IMG/VR virus record: IMGVR_UViG_3300009448_000011
Location: 41,688-105,687 of that record
Origin: a virus
Strand: one strand, 5' to 3'
Length of the DNA stretch: 64,000 bases
Shown: piece by piece, positions 1-7,723 of the stretch
How positions within the stretch are numbered: the first letter of the stretch is position 1
Layout: every line of letters starts with the position of its first letter
Notes under the pieces: generated by a model
What the model was told of the DNA's origin: nothing
The model's input: the letters and a program-made list of their open reading frames with translations, nothing else
Databases searched by the model: none
Position numbers and translations under genes: made by a program

Positions 1-135
1 TAAGTACCCTTTATTTTTAGAAAAACAAAACGGACAATCTACTGTACCTTTATTTTTATTAAATCCAATATTTAACTCCATCCAGCTATTACTTTCTCTT
101 GCTAATTCAATTCTATTTAAAAATAAGGAATCCAT
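1..135 (-). CDS. 5' end of a zinc-ribbon-like protein (partial)
   Basis: An ATG at 133-135 on the minus strand opens a frame that runs without a stop off the left edge of the window (45 codons). The visible N-terminus begins MDSLFLNRIELARESNSW and has a CPFC motif near residue 34, as in zinc ribbons of DnaG/gp4-type primases and other nucleic-acid enzymes. It starts just downstream of the helicase gene, so a replication role is possible, but too little is visible to name it. Confidence 0.55.
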   Translation of the reverse strand, partial: MDSLFLNRIELARESNSWMELNIGFNKNKGTVDCPFCFSKNKGYL

Positions 136-139
136 ATTT

Positions 140-2380
140 TTATTGTATCCATTTTAAATACGAAGGATCTATAAAACAACATTTAATTAAATCTTCAGGA
201 GTTCCTACGATAACAAGTCCTTCGGGAGTTTTAACTCTACTCAAAGCAGTATAAATCATGCCACTTTGTTTAGATAAGAATCTTTGTCCCTCGCCGTTAA
301 TACATAATTGAACTTTATCTAAGGTAAGTCCTTGAACTCTGTGTATAGTAGCCGCGCTAGCTAATCTAGCTCTCATAACAGTTAACTTTCCTATGGCTTC
401 TTGTTTGTTTGCAAAACGATTTTTACTAAAATCAAAATGAAGTAATTCTTGAGGTTTTAAAAATATTTCTTTATTTTTTCTAAGTAATGAAAGATATAAA
501 GTATTTTTCCATAAATCAGTAACTATGGCAGTATCCCCGTTAGCAAACCCTTCTTTTAAATTATTATATAATAATTGAACTAATGAACCTTTTTTAACTT
601 CTAGCTTTAAAGGAAAATTATTCCAAGTAGGATGGGGCACACCTGTTAAAGTTGCATAATAACACCTACTTTCTCCTCGTAGTCTTTCAAGACAAATTTT
701 ATTATGCATTTCTACTTCATTATTTGTTGAAAAAAAAGTAGTACCTCTAAAATAACTATCTACTTCTGGCACAAAACTAATATTATTTTTAAGCCAATCT
801 AAACATTCATGAATTTTTCCTTTTCTTATACAACTTAAAGCTTCTATAAACTCTTTATTATCTTGTCTTTTAACTTCTGTTAAATACTTTATTTCAAATC
901 TTTGCCAACATTTAGCTCTAAAAATAGGGGCCCCTTCTACTGGGGCTAATTGGGCTAAATCTCCACTAATTAATAATCCTAAATCTTTATTATAGTCTTT
1001 ATTAAATCTATCTAAAGATAAAACAATTAAATCTAATACGCTGGCGCTTATTAAGGAAATTTCATCAATTACTATATTATTATATTTCTTAGCAATCTTA
1101 CTTAATGATTTATCTATTGTTTTTGTACAAAACGCTCTTAATAAACTTTCTGCATTAAAATATCCTAACGCTGAATTAATAGTGGTAGCTTCTGTAGCAT
1201 CTCTAATAGATCCTAAATTTAAAGCAGCTATCCCTGTGGTAGCAGTTCTTAACGCAAATTTAGGATCTTCTTGTATTTTTGAGTTTATATAATAACTATT
1301 ATGTGTGACTACAAAGTTTTCCACTACATATGTGTGTAAAGGATTTTCTACCTGTATACATCTGCCATCTTTTTTTCCTACATAAATTATGTCAACTATT
1401 TTTTTATTTAAAATATCTCCTATTTTTCCTTCTATAAATAAGTCACTTTTTCGTTGTAATGAAAATATATTTAAATTAATTCTAATAGAAACATTGTATT
1501 CTGTTGGAAAATTTTCATTACCTATATATTGTTCTAATTTAGCTATACCCCCTAACGATCTAACTAAAAACATTACATCATTTGCTAATTTATTAGATGT
1601 AGTATTAAATGTCATTTTTTTAACTTTAGAAGGGCTTAAATTAATATCTCCCCTACTATCCATTAATCCTTTTAATATTTTTAATCTATCTGAAATTGAC
1701 GAATATAAATAGTTATTAGGAATAAATTTACAGGAATTATAAAACCACAATAAACCTAAATCTGAAAGATATTGTTTTATTTCACTAGATAGCGTAAATG
1801 TACCTGAAGACTTATTTAAAGGTGTTTGTAATAATGTAGTTTTAATATTTAAAGGTAATAAGTTATCAAAAATAAGTTTAATTTCTATTGCATCTTTTAA
1901 AGGACAACTAACTGTTATTTGTTCCTGAAAATTTCCATTTCCTAACATATATCCTAATATATAAGGATGTAATGTTAACAGTTGTGCGTTTATATTAATA
2001 GGACTACATAAAGGAATAGAATATTTATAGCTTTTTATTTTATTATCACTTTTAAAATCTTTTAACATTTCTTTTGTAGAAAGCACTTTATACTTATTTC
2101 TCTTTAATGATTTTAAGTTTGTTGTTTGTACTTTCCATAAATGATCTTCACAAGCTTCTATAAACGTGTCGTCATTAAATACTACTTTATATATATTTAA
2201 GTCTTTTCCTTCCCATATATTTAAAATTTTAGTGGGATTTCCATCCTCACATATTACTTCACTATTAATTGTTAATTCTTTATTCTTAATATATCCTTCA
2301 GGCGTTAACACTAATGTTTCATTTGTTAGTAATTTTCCAGTTCCTGCTGAACCAAATAAAGCGTTTAATCTAGTTTCCAT
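140..2380 (-). CDS. SF1B (Pif1/RecD2/Dda-like) DNA helicase interrupted by an intein
   Basis: ATP-dependent DNA helicase, probably 5'-3', acting in phage replication or recombination. The first 16 residues end in the P-loop GSAGTGK; an intein follows (residues 17-361), and the helicase resumes with SYYINSK, rebuilding GSAGTGKS. Later motifs are clear: VIDEIS (Walker B), SGDLAQLAPVEGAP (motif III type), RQD (motif IV region), TIHRVQGLTLDKV (UvrD_C_2-like motif V) and YTALSRVKTPEGLVIV (motif VI). The spliced protein would be about 401 aa, close to T4 Dda (439 aa). Its start overlaps the stop of the next upstream gene. The helicase family is well supported; the exact cellular role is inferred. 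Confidence 0.9.
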   Translation of the reverse strand: METRLNALFGSAGTGKLLTNETLVLTPEGYIKNKELTINSEVICEDGNPTKILNIWEGKDLNIYKVVFNDDTFIEACEDHLWKVQTTNLKSLKRNKYKVLSTKEMLKDFKSDNKIKSYKYSIPLCSPININAQLLTLHPYILGYMLGNGNFQEQITVSCPLKDAIEIKLIFDNLLPLNIKTTLLQTPLNKSSGTFTLSSEIKQYLSDLGLLWFYNSCKFIPNNYLYSSISDRLKILKGLMDSRGDINLSPSKVKKMTFNTTSNKLANDVMFLVRSLGGIAKLEQYIGNENFPTEYNVSIRINLNIFSLQRKSDLFIEGKIGDILNKKIVDIIYVGKKDGRCIQVENPLHTYVVENFVVTHNSYYINSKIQEDPKFALRTATTGIAALNLGSIRDATEATTINSALGYFNAESLLRAFCTKTIDKSLSKIAKKYNNIVIDEISLISASVLDLIVLSLDRFNKDYNKDLGLLISGDLAQLAPVEGAPIFRAKCWQRFEIKYLTEVKRQDNKEFIEALSCIRKGKIHECLDWLKNNISFVPEVDSYFRGTTFFSTNNEVEMHNKICLERLRGESRCYYATLTGVPHPTWNNFPLKLEVKKGSLVQLLYNNLKEGFANGDTAIVTDLWKNTLYLSLLRKNKEIFLKPQELLHFDFSKNRFANKQEAIGKLTVMRARLASAATIHRVQGLTLDKVQLCINGEGQRFLSKQSGMIYTALSRVKTPEGLVIVGTPEDLIKCCFIDPSYLKWIQ
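1298..2332 (-). other. Intein in helicase P-loop, class 3-like, with LAGLIDADG endonuclease
   Basis: A 345-residue intein is inserted between Lys and Ser of the Walker A motif. It begins with Leu (LLTNETLVLTPEGY), not Cys or Ser, and ends in VVTHN followed by a Ser +1 residue. It has the residues that mark class 3 inteins: Trp in block B (DHLW, W82), Cys in block F (RCIQVENP, C341) and Thr in block G (VVTHN, T359). Two dodecapeptide-like motifs (YILGYMLGNGNF and LKGLMDSRGDI) indicate a LAGLIDADG homing endonuclease. Class 3 splicing starts from the block F cysteine, so the absent N-terminal nucleophile does not imply inactivity. Confidence 0.85.
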
Positions 2381-2598
2381 TATAAAGAAGTCCTTTTCAA
2401 ATTATCTACTGAAAGTTTTTTAACAATAGTATCGCCGTGCACCCAAGCAAGCTCATGTTCATTCAAATAAATTTGTTTATATAAGTCAATCATTTTAGCA
2501 AATAATTCTGTATATTCCATACCACTTTGAGTTTTAACAAAGTTGATAAAATAGGAGGATTCTCCTTTTAATACAAGTGTAATAGTAAGTTCATTCAT
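2380..2598 (-). CDS. Small hypothetical protein
   Basis: 72 aa, no family recognised. The last base of its stop region overlaps the helicase start, which suggests translational coupling. Balanced charged and hydrophobic composition, with no membrane segment or obvious motif. Confidence 0.6.
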   Translation of the reverse strand: MNELTITLVLKGESSYFINFVKTQSGMEYTELFAKMIDLYKQIYLNEHELAWVHGDTIVKKLSVDNLKRTSL

Positions 2599-2610
2599 TT
2601 TTTAAAGAAT

Positions 2611-2883
2611 TTAAAATCCTAATTGAATTTTATTTAAATTGTCAAATAAATTGTTATGTGTTTTGGTATCCAGTATTAAATTAGTAAAATTCAAAGACTG
2701 ATTAAACCTTAAAGCTTGCGCGGGTGTTAAACTAACACAATATAAATTAAGATCTTTATGTGTATTTATCCTAGCCCTTAATTCTAATTTTGATAAATTT
2801 TCTTTACTTAAAATTAATTCTGTATCAAATCTTTTTAGTACAGAAGAATACAAAAATACATAAATTTTTTCTTGAGATTTCAT
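2611..2883 (-). CDS. Small hypothetical protein
   Basis: 90 aa of unknown function, 12 nt upstream of the next gene in what looks like the helicase operon. It has alternating hydrophobic and charged residues without transmembrane segments. A strong terminator for the upstream gene lies directly before its start, so it probably begins a new transcription unit or is read through. Confidence 0.6.
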   Translation of the reverse strand: MKSQEKIYVFLYSSVLKRFDTELILSKENLSKLELRARINTHKDLNLYCVSLTPAQALRFNQSLNFTNLILDTKTHNNLFDNLNKIQLGF

Positions 2884-2888
2884 GTTAT

Positions 2889-2911
2889 AAAAAAAAAGGG
2901 GCTCCCCCCTC
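2889..2911 (-). terminator. Rho-independent terminator
   Basis: On the minus strand a GGGG/CCCC stem with a short loop is followed directly by nine T residues, just past the stop of the C39-like peptidase gene. Confidence 0.75.
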
Positions 2912-2935
2912 TAAATATTAAATTAATTCGAAAAT

Positions 2936-3730
2936 TTAAACTAGTGAATTAAATTGTGTAAATATTCCTTGCCAACGCCAATCAAATTCAATTTCAGGCA
3001 TCCAATATATTCCTTTATGTTTATCACTATAATTAGTAGAAGGCTTAGTTCCCCAAGGATCATAGATTAAGAATCCTTTAGTTTTATCATAATCAACAAT
3101 TACAATAATATGCCCCCCAGCTCTAAAACTTTTTGTTAAACCTTTGTGGTAAATATTAACACAAGTAATTTTAGTTTTATCTAATTCTTCTAAAAGTGCT
3201 TTTTTACCTGCATTGGAATACTTACATTTAACTCCAAAAGACTTACAAACATTATGTACTATATCCCATGAAGCAGAATTGTTATTAGCATATTTTCCAT
3301 ATTTATTAGAATATACCCTAGTAACAAATTCATTGTCATTTACTAACTGCCCTTTATTATTTTTTCTTAATATAAAATCTACATACATTGAGTGGCTAGA
3401 AGAACTACAAGAAATTGCCCAAGATTGAACATTATCTCTTTGACTAAAATACTTAATAGATAAATCTTCTGCTTTTTGTGTATTTTGTTGAAATAAATTA
3501 GTCCGCCATAACGCAATAAACTTATCAAGCGTTGGTTTACTTAATTGTAATTCTAACCAACTTAGATCTGCCTCTGTAGCCTCAATCCAATCAGAACTTT
3601 TTATTAACTTTAATTTTGTAGCCGCAGGAGTCTTTAATAATAAATTACCCAGATACTCTACTGCCTCAATTTGATGCGGTTCTTTTTTATAATACTTCTT
3701 AACATTAATAAGCGATATATTTGTGCTCAT
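2936..3730 (-). CDS. C39-like cysteine peptidase family protein
   Basis: 264 aa. The C-terminal part has the papain-like pattern of Peptidase_C39_2 proteins: a Cys in WAISCSSSSHSMYVD (about residue 108), a His in GGHIIVIVDYD (about residue 207) and an Asp in YDPWG (about residue 225). The first 90 residues form a separate alpha-rich region. Such domains often cleave peptide cross-links or pro-peptides, so a cell-wall or virion maturation role is possible. No signal peptide is visible. The family is fairly confident, the substrate unknown. Confidence 0.65.
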   Translation of the reverse strand: MSTNISLINVKKYYKKEPHQIEAVEYLGNLLLKTPAATKLKLIKSSDWIEATEADLSWLELQLSKPTLDKFIALWRTNLFQQNTQKAEDLSIKYFSQRDNVQSWAISCSSSSHSMYVDFILRKNNKGQLVNDNEFVTRVYSNKYGKYANNNSASWDIVHNVCKSFGVKCKYSNAGKKALLEELDKTKITCVNIYHKGLTKSFRAGGHIIVIVDYDKTKGFLIYDPWGTKPSTNYSDKHKGIYWMPEIEFDWRWQGIFTQFNSLV

Positions 3731-3801
3731 CTATTTCTATTTACTTCTATTTTTACATTTTACATTTTACATTTTAAGTTAAAATTAACGGTAAAAAGTA
3801 A

Positions 3802-3984
3802 TTAAAACATTAAAATTAAAATTAAAATAAATTTTCTAATTAATTCAAAACATACTCTTACTACTTTTTCAATAAAAGAATAAAAAGGATTTAATACATA
3901 TATCTGCACAATAATTAGTGTTTGTTCAGGATAATGTAAAAAGTAAAAATACCCTTCTTTTACTTTATTTATTAAGTTTTTCAT
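3802..3984 (-). CDS. Small membrane-associated hypothetical protein
   Basis: 60 aa, strongly hydrophobic: a stretch around residues 20-35 and the C-terminal RKFILILILMF could each span or anchor in a membrane. Its ATG overlaps the TGA of the next upstream small ORF (ATGA), which supports real translation. Function unknown. Confidence 0.45.
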   Translation of the reverse strand: MKNLINKVKEGYFYFLHYPEQTLIIVQIYVLNPFYSFIEKVVRVCFELIRKFILILILMF

Positions 3985-4157
3985 AAGCTTTTTATTATTT
4001 TTTTAATGGTAATTAATTTACCTAAAATTTTAATACTTGGTTTTTTGTTTTGTAAGACACAATATAGACAATATTTTAACCAAGTCTCTCTACAAAAGTA
4101 AGCACAATACATATGTACGTATATACTTACAGATAATTTGTTTAATAAAGATTTCAT
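3981..4157 (-). CDS. Small Cys-rich hypothetical protein
   Basis: 58 codons from an ATG at 4155-4157 to a TGA that overlaps the next ATG. It has five Cys in the segment YCAYFCRETWLKYCLYCVL, followed by a Lys-rich tail. No family recognised. The ATGA junction is the main reason for calling it. Confidence 0.4.
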   Translation of the reverse strand: MKSLLNKLSVSIYVHMYCAYFCRETWLKYCLYCVLQNKKPSIKILGKLITIKKIIKSL

Positions 4158-4177
4158 TTTTTTAATTAAATGAGAAT

Positions 4178-4210
4178 TCCCCCGTCAAGCAAGTGCGCTA
4201 TAACGGTGGA
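4178..4210. repeat. Isolated GC-rich hairpin resembling an IS200/IS605 end
   Basis: A CCCCCGT...ACGGTGG imperfect inverted repeat with a GTGCGCT loop stands out in AT-rich DNA between two genes. It resembles transposon-end hairpins of cyanobacterial TnpB elements, but no transposase gene is near, so it could be a solo end or an unrelated structure. Confidence 0.3.
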
Positions 4211-4214
4211 TAGT

Positions 4215-4631
4215 TCACATTAGGCGTATTTTCAATTCAGTATATTTTAAATTATGGGATAGTTTAAAAACTTCTACGTCATATAAACAACAGATCTTTT
4301 CAAACACATCATAACCTTTCCAAGTACTTAAGCCTTTGCCAAACAAAACAATTAATAATTTTTTAGGAGGATTAAAAAAATAAGAATAACACAAAATTTG
4401 GCCTAGGGCTTCTTTTGCATTAGTATATATTTTGAATTCTACTATATATTTTTGAGTAACTAGATCAATATAACCTAAAGGAGTTTTAACTTCTGATTTT
4501 CCTAAATGTCTAAAATTATCTACACATTGTTTTTCTTGACCTTTATTAGGTGTTTTAATTTTACGGGGCTTTTTTGCTTTAATTAAGGCATTAGCTAGTA
4601 ATTGTTGTCTAGGTGACGTAGGCTTAGTCAT
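4215..4631 (-). CDS. PD-(D/E)XK nuclease-like protein
   Basis: 138 aa. The core GYIDLVTQKYIVEFKIYTNA gives the Asp...Glu-X-Lys arrangement of PD-(D/E)XK nucleases, and the following EALGQILCYSYF matches the Gln-containing helix often seen after that motif. The N-terminus is Lys/Arg rich. It overlaps the dNMP kinase start by 8 nt. A DNA repair or recombination nuclease is likely; specificity is unknown. Confidence 0.6.
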   Translation of the reverse strand: MTKPTSPRQQLLANALIKAKKPRKIKTPNKGQEKQCVDNFRHLGKSEVKTPLGYIDLVTQKYIVEFKIYTNAKEALGQILCYSYFFNPPKKLLIVLFGKGLSTWKGYDVFEKICCLYDVEVFKLSHNLKYTELKIRLM

Positions 4632-5181
4632 TTAAAATAGTAAACACAAGGTCATATATAGCATCTGTAAATAATTGCGAACCATCATTTTGTATTACAG
4701 TAGTACATATATCAGGCCCTAAATCTAAATAGCTTCTACTATCCCCGTTAAATGTATGCCCTTCTCTTTCAATTTTTACTAGAATTATATTATGAGCTCC
4801 GTATTCTTTTATTAACACTTCAGCTTCTTCTGTGAATCCACTATCAGAAATAACAATTAATTTATTGTTATACTCTTTTAATTCTTCTGCTAAGATTTTA
4901 CCAAATATATTTTTTCCATGAGTTGGTTTAAAATATAATTCAGATACATTTATATATGCTTGACGTGGTGTAATTCCATAAAAGTCACAATTAGGAAGAT
5001 CTTTTACTTCTTCATAATAATTATAAGGACGATTAATAAATCCATATAAGGCATGAGTCTTTTCTTTAAGGATGCCTGCAAATTTTACTTGTCTAGTATT
5101 TTTAAAAGTTTTAACTATATAAGTTGCTGCAAAATCTTTGCCACTACTAGGTGGCCCATTAAGTAATATAATTTTCATCAA
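4624..5181 (-). CDS. Deoxynucleoside monophosphate kinase-like P-loop kinase
   Basis: 185 aa beginning with a beta strand and the P-loop GPPSSGKD (residues about 9-16), as in T4 gene 1-type dNMP kinases and adenylate kinase relatives. Such enzymes phosphorylate dNMPs to dNDPs for phage DNA synthesis. A later VISDSGFTEEAEVL segment fits the Walker B/lid region of this family. Context with the nucleotide-metabolism genes elsewhere in the window agrees. Confidence 0.75.
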   Translation of the reverse strand: MMKIILLNGPPSSGKDFAATYIVKTFKNTRQVKFAGILKEKTHALYGFINRPYNYYEEVKDLPNCDFYGITPRQAYINVSELYFKPTHGKNIFGKILAEELKEYNNKLIVISDSGFTEEAEVLIKEYGAHNIILVKIEREGHTFNGDSRSYLDLGPDICTTVIQNDGSQLFTDAIYDLVFTILND

Positions 5182-5240
5182 ATAACAATATAAATTTTTT
5201 TGTAATCAATTCCCTTCAGACATACCTATCCTATGTCAAC

Positions 5241-6836
5241 TTAATTCTTGCTCTCCAATTGAGTAGTTTTATTATTAACTTTTAAGCCAGCGTATTCGTC
5301 TTTTATAGCCTTAATGGTTATATTAATTAAGTCAGCATATGCCTTTGCAACTTCACATTTAATAACTGAAACATTATTAATTTTGTGAAATATTAATTGT
5401 TGCGATAATTCTTCGTTAGGTTGTTCGTTAATAGGAAAAGCAGAACCTGAAATTGTGGCGAATCCAAATTGATCAATATTAACTACTGTTTTGTTATCAA
5501 CACCTAGTGCTTGATTAAGTAACAAAACATTATTATATGAAACTCTTGCTTCAACTTTAGACATAGGTTTTAATTCAATTTGTAATATATTAGACAATTG
5601 TTTTAATTTAATTAAAGCTGAACTTAATAGAATACCGCCATCGTGTTGATACGATACAGATTCATTATGCAAATCTTTCAAATATTCTCTTTCATATCTT
5701 TGAAGATTCTCAGATGTTTTGGCCATTTTGGAAAATGATTTACAAGTTTGCATCCATTTGCTTAATTTCTTTGTAAACTTTTTAAGTGCAGTACCTAGCA
5801 CTATTAATACTTTCAATTGACCAAGGAAGTTCAACTTACCTGCAATTTCATCATTCAAAATTAACTTTTGCAAAGTAAATCTATTTTTAGACGCCACTTT
5901 GTTAAGAGTTCTAGGAATACGCGCACCGTTCAAAACACTTAAAAATGCAATTTTTAAACTTCCTTTTGTTAATTCAGGAATATTAATTTCATTATTAAGA
6001 ATTCCTTCTAGCCCACTAGAGTCAAACATTTTTGTTAAATGTTGATGTGCAATAGTAATATGACATTTAACTGCGTCAACATTAATAGTCTCAGCTCCTG
6101 ACATCGAGTAAGACCTTAATTCTTTTGATAGATTCAAATAGCCGCCGCCAACCTCATACAATCTACAACCCTGTACAGGTTCAATATACTCAGGAATATA
6201 CTTAAATATACCACTTGAAAAATCTCTTGAAGTAGTACGCGCCAACATTGCTTGAAAACACCGTATATTGTGCGCCAACTTTAATTTTAAACTTTTTCTT
6301 TTTTTTAAATTTGTTTGTTGTTTAAACTCGGTATGAATATTTCGTAATCCCGCTATAATACCAAAAGCATTAAAAGGACATTCTTTCTGATCTTTGAATT
6401 TAAATCTATTTTTTTTAATTAAAGATTTTGCACTCAACGAAACATTTTCCAAAACAGAATAAGTACGTTTTTTTAAACCACTTTTAACCAACAATTCTTT
6501 AATTGCCAAATCATCTAAAGTTTCAATCACAATAGGTGCAACTTTAAAAGCTGTACAAAAATGACGATATTGATTATATCCTGATTTTGTAATTAAACCT
6601 TTGGCGATTAAAGAATTAACATTGGCGCCTTGAAAAAACTTTTGTTTAAAAGACCAAGGAATAGGCACGCCTAGCCAATTATCATCTTTGTTTACAGCCA
6701 AATTATTTAAATGACAATTTAACAAATGAATGAACCACATTTTTGTTTTTTCATTTTCACCCAATAACAAATCTTGCAAATATTCATTTTGCAATTTATA
6801 GACTCTTAAAGAACATTGAGTGAATAATTTAGTCAT
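5241..6836 (-). CDS. Large unknown protein with polymerase-like palm motifs
   Basis: 531 aa, not confidently assigned. The C-terminal half has an ordered set reminiscent of family A or phage-type polymerases: ETINVDAVKCHITIAHQHL (an Asp like motif A), KGSLKIAFLSVLNGARIPR (Lys...Asn-Gly, like motif B K-x6-YG) and SVSYQHDGGILL (His-Asp, like the VHDE motif C). The N-terminal half is basic and lacks exonuclease motifs. It could be a divergent DNA or RNA polymerase or a primase. The annotated family A polymerase is elsewhere, so this would be a second polymerase. Confidence 0.45.
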   Translation of the reverse strand: MTKLFTQCSLRVYKLQNEYLQDLLLGENEKTKMWFIHLLNCHLNNLAVNKDDNWLGVPIPWSFKQKFFQGANVNSLIAKGLITKSGYNQYRHFCTAFKVAPIVIETLDDLAIKELLVKSGLKKRTYSVLENVSLSAKSLIKKNRFKFKDQKECPFNAFGIIAGLRNIHTEFKQQTNLKKRKSLKLKLAHNIRCFQAMLARTTSRDFSSGIFKYIPEYIEPVQGCRLYEVGGGYLNLSKELRSYSMSGAETINVDAVKCHITIAHQHLTKMFDSSGLEGILNNEINIPELTKGSLKIAFLSVLNGARIPRTLNKVASKNRFTLQKLILNDEIAGKLNFLGQLKVLIVLGTALKKFTKKLSKWMQTCKSFSKMAKTSENLQRYEREYLKDLHNESVSYQHDGGILLSSALIKLKQLSNILQIELKPMSKVEARVSYNNVLLLNQALGVDNKTVVNIDQFGFATISGSAFPINEQPNEELSQQLIFHKINNVSVIKCEVAKAYADLINITIKAIKDEYAGLKVNNKTTQLESKN

Positions 6837-6843
6837 TCAGATA

Positions 6844-7284
6844 TTATAACACATGTTTAAGATGAAGGTGAGAAAAAATAGAATCAAGGTTAGAACATTT
6901 TTCAAAATTAAGAAAAAAAGGATGGTGATAGAATTTTGGAGGGAGTCCCACCAAAATTACTCGTTTTCCAAGTTCTAGGGCCATGCCCAATTCCAGTAGA
7001 GTGCCTATCATAGGAAGATGCCCCAAAGTATCTACCTTTGCAATGATGATATCTGAGTGTTTAATGTCCCAGCGATCACGTCGTAGAATATACAAAGGAT
7101 TGGTGGTTAAGTTCGCATCATTTAAAATTTCGGTAGAAAGATATTCAAGTGAATTTAAATAGCGAGTAGGTGACAAAACATTATATCCGTATTTTGTTAA
7201 TGAAGTCCCAAGAGTTTCTCGCCACTGAGTAGCTTCCTTAAAAATTAATCCGTTAATACTGCCTGCCAAATAGACTGTTTTCAT
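6844..7284 (-). CDS. Nucleoside 2-deoxyribosyltransferase-like protein
   Basis: 146 aa. YLAGSI at the N-terminus, RDRWDIKHSDIIIAKVD in the middle and GTLLELGMALELGKRVILV near the end match the nucleoside 2-deoxyribosyltransferase/DUF4406 fold, where the Asp and the GTxxELG Glu are the catalytic region. It probably acts on nucleosides or nucleotides in salvage or hydrolysis. Only 4-7 nt separate it from its neighbours. Confidence 0.75.
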   Translation of the reverse strand: MKTVYLAGSINGLIFKEATQWRETLGTSLTKYGYNVLSPTRYLNSLEYLSTEILNDANLTTNPLYILRRDRWDIKHSDIIIAKVDTLGHLPMIGTLLELGMALELGKRVILVGLPPKFYHHPFFLNFEKCSNLDSIFSHLHLKHVL

Positions 7285-7288
7285 TATT

Positions 7289-7723
7289 TTAAAGTTTTTT
7301 TTCCTGATAAGAACCCGACAATATTAAATCACCTTGACTTAAATCTTTGTTTTGTTTGTACCCAAAAGTCCGCCTTGTTTTAAAAGAATCGTTTAAAAAT
7401 ACAATTTTTTCATCAAAAATGACATTATTATAGATTGTAAGTGTATGCAATACTTTGTGTGAAATAGAAAGAATGCGGGAAGTAGTAGGATGAGAGGTAA
7501 AGTAGCCAGAGCCCCGTTGTATTTGAGTATCGTCGTTAAAAGTACAATTAAAAGAACCTTTGCCGTTAATGGAAGACCAAACAACGTCATAATAGTTAAC
7601 AAAAGGATTAGTCCAAGTAAAGGTAGTAATGAAACTTTTGATAGTGCCGGAAGTAGGATAAAGATAAGTACGATGACTTTCCCAAGTACCCAAACTGCGA
7701 TTAAAAAAAGAAGTTAATTTCAT
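7289..7723 (-). CDS. CpcS/CpeS-like phycobiliprotein lyase family protein (probable)
   Basis: 144 aa. The start LTSFFNRSLGTWESHRTYLY resembles the FF..S.G.W.SQRT opening of the lipocalin-like CpcS/CpeS chromophore lyases. The end, KIVFLNDSFKTRRTFGYK...LILSGSYQEKKL, resembles their RIWF..PNLRLRTS...EIR end. These host enzymes attach bilins to phycobiliproteins, so in a phage it would be an auxiliary gene for light harvesting or pigment turnover. The middle is short and divergent, so activity is uncertain. It overlaps the helicase stop by 4 nt. Confidence 0.5.
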   Translation of the reverse strand: MKLTSFFNRSLGTWESHRTYLYPTSGTIKSFITTFTWTNPFVNYYDVVWSSINGKGSFNCTFNDDTQIQRGSGYFTSHPTTSRILSISHKVLHTLTIYNNVIFDEKIVFLNDSFKTRRTFGYKQNKDLSQGDLILSGSYQEKKL

